DNA of 64,000 nt from Vesta saturnalis (lineage: Eukaryota > Arthropoda > Insecta > Coleoptera > Lampyridae), in contig JARFJB010002198.1 of NCBI GenBank assembly GCA_036346205.1, positions 2,537,501 through 2,601,500 of the forward strand, written 5' to 3'. Position numbers and translations under genes: made by a program. The notes under the pieces were generated by a model. That model was not told where the DNA came from and did not search any database. It saw only the letters and a list, made by a program, of their open reading frames with translations. Positions 57,005-64,000 of the stretch are shown piece by piece; the stretch's first letter is position 1, and each line of letters begins with the position of its first letter.

Positions 57005-60000
57005 TTTTTTTTTTACTTATAGTATTCCCGAACAAACTAAGATTTTCCCAACGTGCAAAAGCAGTCAGGAACACTGGGAGGGTTTAGGGATATTGTTAGG
57101 TTGCCGCGAAATGTTTATTAATGGCTACCTTAAATTGACTTAAGTCAAAGTTTGGAGGAAAACAGGAACTGGGTACCGCATTCCACAATTTGGTCGCGTG
57201 TGGAAAAATGTAGATTGAGCCCGTTTAGTGTGACACGATGGAATTTTGAGTGCGTTGTGAATGGGCAAACTGAGTGTTCCTAGCGAAGATGGCCTGCGAA
57301 GGTATTAAGGAGTGTATTTTGGAGGCACACTTGCCATGGTAATAACGATAGAACAAGGAAAAAACCGAAACTATTCTTCTATGCTCAAGAGGCTGTAAGT
57401 CAGAAGTAAGAACGGGTCATTTATAAGTCTCTTTTTTTGGACGTGGTTTACCATATAAAGGGCGTATTGGGAGCACTGGCCCAGATGTGAGAATTGTATT
57501 GCAGATGTGGTCGAATTTGAGCCTTATACAGTAAAAGGAGTTGATGCGATGTGAAGAACTGTTTAGATCTGCATAGAAAGCCCAGTTTACGGGCAACTGT
57601 TTTGGTGGCTGACAAAAGGTAGTCAACCGATGAAAGGTTCGATGATACGGACATCCCTAATACAGAAATAGAGAAACTTGAGTTCTAAGCCATTCTTATT
57701 TACAACAGGAAATGATCGGTCTTTCTCGGTGGACACAAGGCAACACTGCGTTTTATCGGCGTTGAACGTGAGTGGATTATTCTTTCCCATTCAAGGACAC
57801 GTTCTAAGTCACTGTTGATTGATGTTGCCATTTTCACCTTAACGTCTGACTAGACCTATTGTTGTGCGAAAAAACTGAGTAGAACTACAATAGTACTATC
57901 GTCTGCAAACAATGGATCGGGTTAGTTGTTGAGGAAATGAGGTCGTTTATGTATAGCAGGCAAAGGGTAGGAGCTATCACTGATCCTTGGGGTACTCCCG
58001 CGTTAATAGTAGTTTCTTTCGAAAGGAAGCCACTAACGAGAACGCGTGTACGTCTTTTGTCAAGAAAGCTGGATATCCAATTGATGAGCGTAACGGATAA
58101 GCCGAACGAAGTAAGCTTGGCAAGTAGGTAGTAGATTGTGCCAAACCTGGTCAAAAGCCTTTGAAATGTCTAAAGCTACTACGACTGATTCACCGGACCT
58201 CTCTAATGTGTTATTCCAAAGTTGGATGACATATGAAAGAAGATCACCCGTTGAACGACTCTGACCGAACCCATACTGGTGGTCGTTCAAGAGTATATGA
58301 CCCGAGGAACGAAAGTAGTTGGTAGTTGATGGCTTTCTCCATGATTTCCGACAGAATGGAAGTGATAGCTATTAGTCGATAGCTTGAGGGATCGGTTTTG
58401 TCGCCCTTTTTAGGAATAGGCTGGACATTTGCCAACTTCCACAATGAGGGAAACTCTACAGATGAGATGGAGATCGAAAAGAGTTTGGACAATACAGGTA
58501 CTAGCTTGGGCTAGCATTTTTAAGGACGATAGCTGGAATACCGTCAGGACCAGTCGCCTTGTTTGAGTCAAGTTTATTGATAATTGATTACGAAACTGAA
58601 TTGGTTTAATAGCGTATGGGGTAGATTTGTGCGACGACACGGTTTTACCAGAATCATTGAAACATGAATTTGATCCAAAGTAATCGACACAGAGGTTAGC
58701 TTTTTCACCAGGATCAGCTACTACAGCTCCGTCGCGAGACGTCATGGGAGGAAAGGAAGATGTACTAAAGTTTTTACTGATGGCTTTAGCTAATGACCAA
58801 AATTTACGACCACCCGAAGGACATAAGACTAATTCTTTGCATTTACGTTCTTCAAACATCTTTTTGGCCTTGGTAATGATGCTTTTACCACTATTCCTTG
58901 CGGCAATATAGTTGGCGTGATTTACGATAGATTTATTTGATCTCCATTTGGTATACAGTTTATGTTTTTGCGATAATGCATCAGTGCAAGCCCTATTAAA
59001 CCGGGGTTGAGAGCGGGCATGACCTACACGATTATGTTTTTTAGGAATGTATAACTTCATACCCATCAAGATAACTTCAGTTATTGAAAGAGCAATGTTT
59101 GAAGAGGAGGACCGTTTAAAGCAATAGTCACGCCAGGGAAGGTTGCAAAAAAATCTCGCATTTCGCTCCAGCTAGCTGATTTAAAGTTGTCTGTCTGTTT
59201 TTCGAGTAACAGTAGGATTGGGTACAGAAGAAGTTATTTCGATTAGGCAGTGGTCTGATTGACTAAGTGGGGAAAGTACTCTTGTTTTATAGACAAGTGT
59301 TGTAAGGAATAGGTCCAGGAGATGTGGAGTATGGTTAGGATTATCAGGGATTCTGGTTGGTTCGGAAATGATTTGTGTGAGATCACAGGATAGTGCAAAT
59401 GCTTCTGCCCTATGACCTGCGGGATTAGTAGTAGACGAAAATTGAAGCCAATTAGAGTTGTGGGCATTAAAATCTCCTAAAATTGAAATATCGCAAGATG
59501 GAAACTGTGATAAGAGTGGTCTACTTTCAGACTAAGGTAATCAAAAGGAAGTTGTTATCATTGGGAGACCTATACAAACAACAGTAGAATTTGACAAATT
59601 GGGCCCCAGAATGTTTAAACCAAATCGCGTCAAATTTGTTGTTTTCCAAAGTGGACATCCCCTTACAACCTACGTTGTCCTTAGTATACGCACATACTCC
59701 GCCTGTAAGGCGAAAGTTAGAGCAGAGGTTGTATCTGGGAAATTGCAGGTCAGCGAATCAGTGCTTCCAGGGAAAATAGAAACAGAATGTCCGTTGCACT
59801 TGTTCAAGGTGTTGGTGAACAGCATTAAGATTCGACCTGATACCACGTATGTTGACGTAATGAATCCAAATGTTGGTACTTTCGATGACCGAGGTCGCTT
59901 GAGTCCTGCCCTCCCGGGCATCCGAATGGGGCAGAAGTTTATCTCTGGCAGATCTTGCTCTTCTTAGTCTTGATTTTGGCATTGACGAATTTTTGTTCCC

Positions 60001-60240
60001 CACACAATCCTTGGGCCGGATCGATGTGAGAGTGTGGACGTCTTGCCCTACTCACCTGGGGTATAGCGTCTGTTTTAGAACTCGTCATTTTAAGGGTTTA
60101 GCCGTTAAAACACCACGCTTGGCTAGTGCGTGTTGGCGAGTACATACGGAATAAAGGAGGAAGTGACCGGCAGCCCTTACCGAGCTCAGAAAATTGGAGC
60201 ACCAATACTAATGAGTCCATGGAAAAGGTGTTGGGATTAC
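57005..60240 (-). mobile_element. LINE copy B, near full length and more diverged
   Basis: Minus strand from about 60240 to a short A tail (T run 57005-57014). It is alignable to copies A and C throughout but clearly more diverged, especially in the 3' end, so it is an older insertion or another subfamily. It retains the region A lost near 50743 (at about 58180-58255). Its 5' end holds a block related to the 5' end of copy A (60160-60230 against 52545-52610). Confidence 0.85.
57448..60003 (-). pseudogene. LINE endonuclease-reverse transcriptase, frameshifted (copy B)
   Basis: Minus strand in pieces. The endonuclease start has NIRGIRSNLNAVHQHLEQ (about 59860-59810). A basic, Q-rich linker around 59040-58800 includes RFNRACTDALSQKHKLYTKW and KKMFEERKCKEL. 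RT blocks follow: ANVQPIPKKGDKTDPSSYR (about 58430), DHQYGFGQSRSTGDLLSYV (58284-58230), VALDISKAFDQVWHNL, AGVPQGSVIAPTLCLLYIND (about 57990-57935). After NPIHC a frameshift destroys the FADD catalytic box (about 57908). The last readable part is ARKLGFLCRSKQFFTSHQL, with the thumb or linker helices. The copy cannot encode an active enzyme. Confidence 0.82.
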
Positions 60241-61619
60241 ATCGGGAGCCATAGGTGCACATGCCTTCCACCTATGATGTTGTAGAATATTAGAGCTGAA
60301 AAGGAAACATTAATTAGTTTACATTGCATCATACAAGAAACAAGTTTTTTGTACGATTGCTGAATAAAGTAATTGTACTGAAAACAAAGCAGGATATTCA
60401 TTAACCTAATTAAAAGATCGTGCATAAGTTGTATAGTACCCCAATCTGTTTATGGTTAGTTTCGTAGGTGTTGACAGCATTAAGATTGAAATAAATTGTT
60501 TACTTGTTTATTATTTAGGTTCCAACTTGCATATTATTGCCATTTTAAACTAATCAAATCTGTTTATTATTGTCGTGAAACTTTTCTATTTTTTACTTCC
60601 TTTTTATTCAATTGAAGGGTAATAATAAATAACGATAATGACCCTGTCAGCACCCCGTCCCTAATTACCTACTTTTAGGGTCAAATAATTTCAATTAAAA
60701 TTAAATATACTAACAATGGTAAAAGTTAGATTAAATTTCAAATTTGCTGTCAAAGAAAAATATAATATAAAATAATATGAAATATAATGGTATAATTAAA
60801 CTAATTGGATTAACTTTTAAATTTGAAAACACTACCAGGTATTCGATTTTATAAGCTTCAATGGTCGTCTGGCGTAAGTTTAAAGGAACCGTATTTTTCG
60901 TAGAAATTCAATGCTTAGCGATCTTAGATAATTTATTTACCCGACTTTTTTATTTATTTAAGAACCATTTCACAGATTACAAACATTCTACTGCTTTGAT
61001 TATTATTATTTCGTTTATTATTAGTATTCAAACCGACAAAAATCTATTCAAAGCATCGTACTTTGTATTTAAATTAGATTGTACCCTACGCGACCTGCTT
61101 TCCTTTATTTGGAAAAGAAAAAGTATTTAATTTAGAATTCAGATTACAAATTAGAGCCAGTTATTTGTTCATTTTATTTATTTATTTACTTTTTTTATAA
61201 TTTGGATTACGGATTCGATTCAGTTATTTATTTTTATCATTTACTCCTGGGTTTATTACAGAAAGGGGTTTATTAAATACAAACCTGTACATTTTTATGA
61301 ATCACATCTGGTCTATTTTTCCGCGCTGGCGTGGGATAAAATAAGTTATTTTATCGATTCTCTACAATTCATTGTTATTGCAAAAATGTTTACCTGTTTC
61401 AGTTCAAGACAAAAGGGTAGTATTTGCGTTTAAAGATTACTTTACAATTCTACGAGTTTTAACAATCACATCTGGTATGGGTATAAAGAGCCGTATTTTT
61501 TGTAGAAATTCAATCCTATCAGTCTCAAATATTATTTACACGTTACAAAAGTTCTACTGGTTAGTTATTATTGTCTTTATTTTTTTATTTTTCACTACTC
61601 GAGTATACAGGCTGTAAGT
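60241..61619. repeat. Diverged internal duplication upstream of the ISL2EU-like gene
   Basis: Segments at about 60883-61010 and 61490-61580 resemble each other: ccgtatttttcgtagaaatt at 60890 and ccgtattttttgtagaaatt at 61491, each followed by caat(g/c)ct, an ataatttatttac-type block and a tctactg...ttattatt end. They are spaced about 0.6 kb apart. No coding motif is seen. They may be subterminal repeats of the transposon that follows. Confidence 0.5.
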
Positions 61620-62910
61620 ATGCCATTGCTACAGTTAGAGAATGCTAATGCAAAGATAATACCTAGTTATATTGAACTTGAAACCATTACAAGGGAGGAT
61701 TACATTGCCAACCATGTAACAGCATTTTCCCGCCAATTATATAGTCCGAACCCAATACACCGCTAGCAATTGCATTTATTGACGGGACCTACTCCTATGT
61801 ATCAAAAAGTAATAACTTTCGTGTCTTAAGTCAATCTTAGAACGTGCATAACAGTCACCACTTAGTAAAACTGGTTCTCATTGTAGCTGCATACGAATAT
61901 ATACTAGCAATCCAAAGTCCTTATTTTTCGGACTCTAAAAATAATGATGCCAAAATGCTAATTAATGAGTTTAGTAGGGATGGCGATGCAATAAGAGCAT
62001 GATCTCACCAAGGTGATATTTTGGTGCTGGATCGTGGATATCGAGATTCCATACCTCTGTTTGACGATGTGGGTATTTCAAACAATATGCCAGCTTTTCT
62101 TGAACGGGGCCAAAACCAATTGTGGACTGAAGAAGCAAATGAGTGTCGCATAATAACTAAAACAAGATGGATAGTTGAAGCCAGAAACGGTCACCTCAAA
62201 TCCATATTTAAGTTTCTTGGTCAAACAATTACAATACCACATATCGAAAACCTTGGCGATTTCTATTGTATTGCTGGAGCGATGATAAACAAGTTTCACC
62301 CTCGCGTTCTTATGCTAGGTGCTAACGAAAAGCTGGCTCAGCAATTACTGGGAAAAGCTAGCCAGGTTAATATTATACAAGCCTGGGTGGAAGTAGAAAA
62401 TCTCCGTAGACGGAAAGCTCGTTGGGTTCAAATAAATGAGCATGGTTTAGGTGACCTTCCTCATCTCACATTGGATTATCTTCGAGAGCTCACTGCAGGG
62501 GAAGTTAACCTGGCCCCATCTTACATTCAAGATAAGTTGCAACGAGATGAAAAAGAATTCTGCATAGATTCCCTTAATAATGAACCTGGTTTTATAAGAA
62601 TTAGACATTTTTCACACTTTCCCAATGCGACAAAACATCAATTGTGGATTGCTTACAACCACACCGAAAATCAAGAAGTCGATGAGAATGTGGAGGATCT
62701 AATTCTTGGTTACTACTGTACGTGCAAATCAGGAGCAAGAACTCTTAGAACATGTCTGTTTTGTGGGTTTTGGGGTATGAGCGTTATGAAAATGATGTTC
62801 ACTATCCAAAATCAACTTTGTTAAATAAAGTATTGGACGTAGCTAATAGGGCTCAACAACGTGATCCAAACATTGCACATAGTTATGTGATGGAAGTGGA
62901 TACTGATTAG
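61620..62910 (+). pseudogene. ISL2EU-like DDE transposase with a zinc-finger tail, degenerate
   Basis: Plus strand. ATG at 61620 (MPLLQLENANAKI), then YIANHVTAFSRQLYSPNP, a frame break, and AFIDGTYSYVSKSNNFRVLS (first Asp, about 61776). Next come YFSDSKNNDAKMLINEF and ILVLDRGYRDSIP (second Asp, about 62023). The longest open frame is 62021-62824 and includes TKTRWIVEARNGHLK (Glu, about 62175) and a KSIFKFLGQTITIP block. A long C-terminal domain ends YYCTCKSGARTLRTC. A small deletion and frameshift then lead into VLWVLGYERYENDVHYP and a stop at 62910. The C.C...G.R....C-H(lost) pattern is SWIM-like. Family name is by motif layout; PIF/Harbinger-related ISL2EU fits best. Confidence 0.75.
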
Positions 62911-63907
<997 letters not shown>

Positions 63908-64000
63908 TATAAACTATTTATAATATAAAAGCTGGTTTTTATTGCGGTTAAAATCCTTAACCCTGCCTCGTTCTAAAATGTATAATTTTAAATTATACCT

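Overview
This is a 64 kb, AT-rich, intron- and repeat-dominated stretch of eukaryotic nuclear DNA. The transposon families in it point to an arthropod and most likely an insect: long-TIR mariners, pogo, Tc1/IS630, Harbinger, ISL2EU-like, Crypton, Penelope, several non-LTR retrotransposons and a tRNA-derived SINE. The species cannot be named from the sequence. I find no host protein-coding gene I can defend. Essentially every recognisable coding stretch is a decayed piece of a mobile element, broken by stops, frameshifts, deletions or later insertions.

Layout. 1-310: a dispersed repeat holding a 5'-truncated SINE with a 13-bp duplication. 2363-6612: a pogo-type element (minus strand) split by a Tc1/IS630-type element (2589-4805). 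7410-10502: a mariner whose inverted repeats are about 0.9 kb long and include the end of its own transposase. 10690-11860: a Penelope-like reverse transcriptase. 14860-16910: an unidentified 2-kb repeat that recurs inverted at 46845-48440. 19475-21580: a jockey/R1-like RT scrap, a 5'-truncated LINE copy, and a Crypton-like tyrosine recombinase. 22287-23380: mariner/MITE end relics, (TA)n tracts and an RT tail. 26615-29036: a 110-bp SINE, a cysteine-rich relic, a roughly 105-bp tandem repeat and a pair of 0.2-kb direct repeats. 29804-30440: a drifting hexanucleotide array that starts as telomere-like TTAGGG. 30675-30970 and 34172-34300: two more copies of the dispersed repeat that opens the window. 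41063-43290: a second mariner, with 0.39-kb inverted repeats.

49128-55017 is a Harbinger element into which a LINE (copy A) and an 820-bp foldback-like element have both inserted. 57005-60240 is the longest LINE copy (B). 61620-62910 is an ISL2EU-like DDE transposase with a zinc-finger tail. Stretches in between, notably 311-2362, 12260-14859, 16911-19440, 23400-26600, 34301-41062 and 55018-57004, show no gene or repeat I can identify.

The value of the window lies in its nested insertions and odd terminal structures: inverted repeats made from transposase coding sequence, inverted GC-rich minisatellite ends, and a conserved hairpin followed by GAAAC that resembles a hammerhead core. All alignments were made by eye, so boundaries are approximate unless a target-site duplication fixes them.
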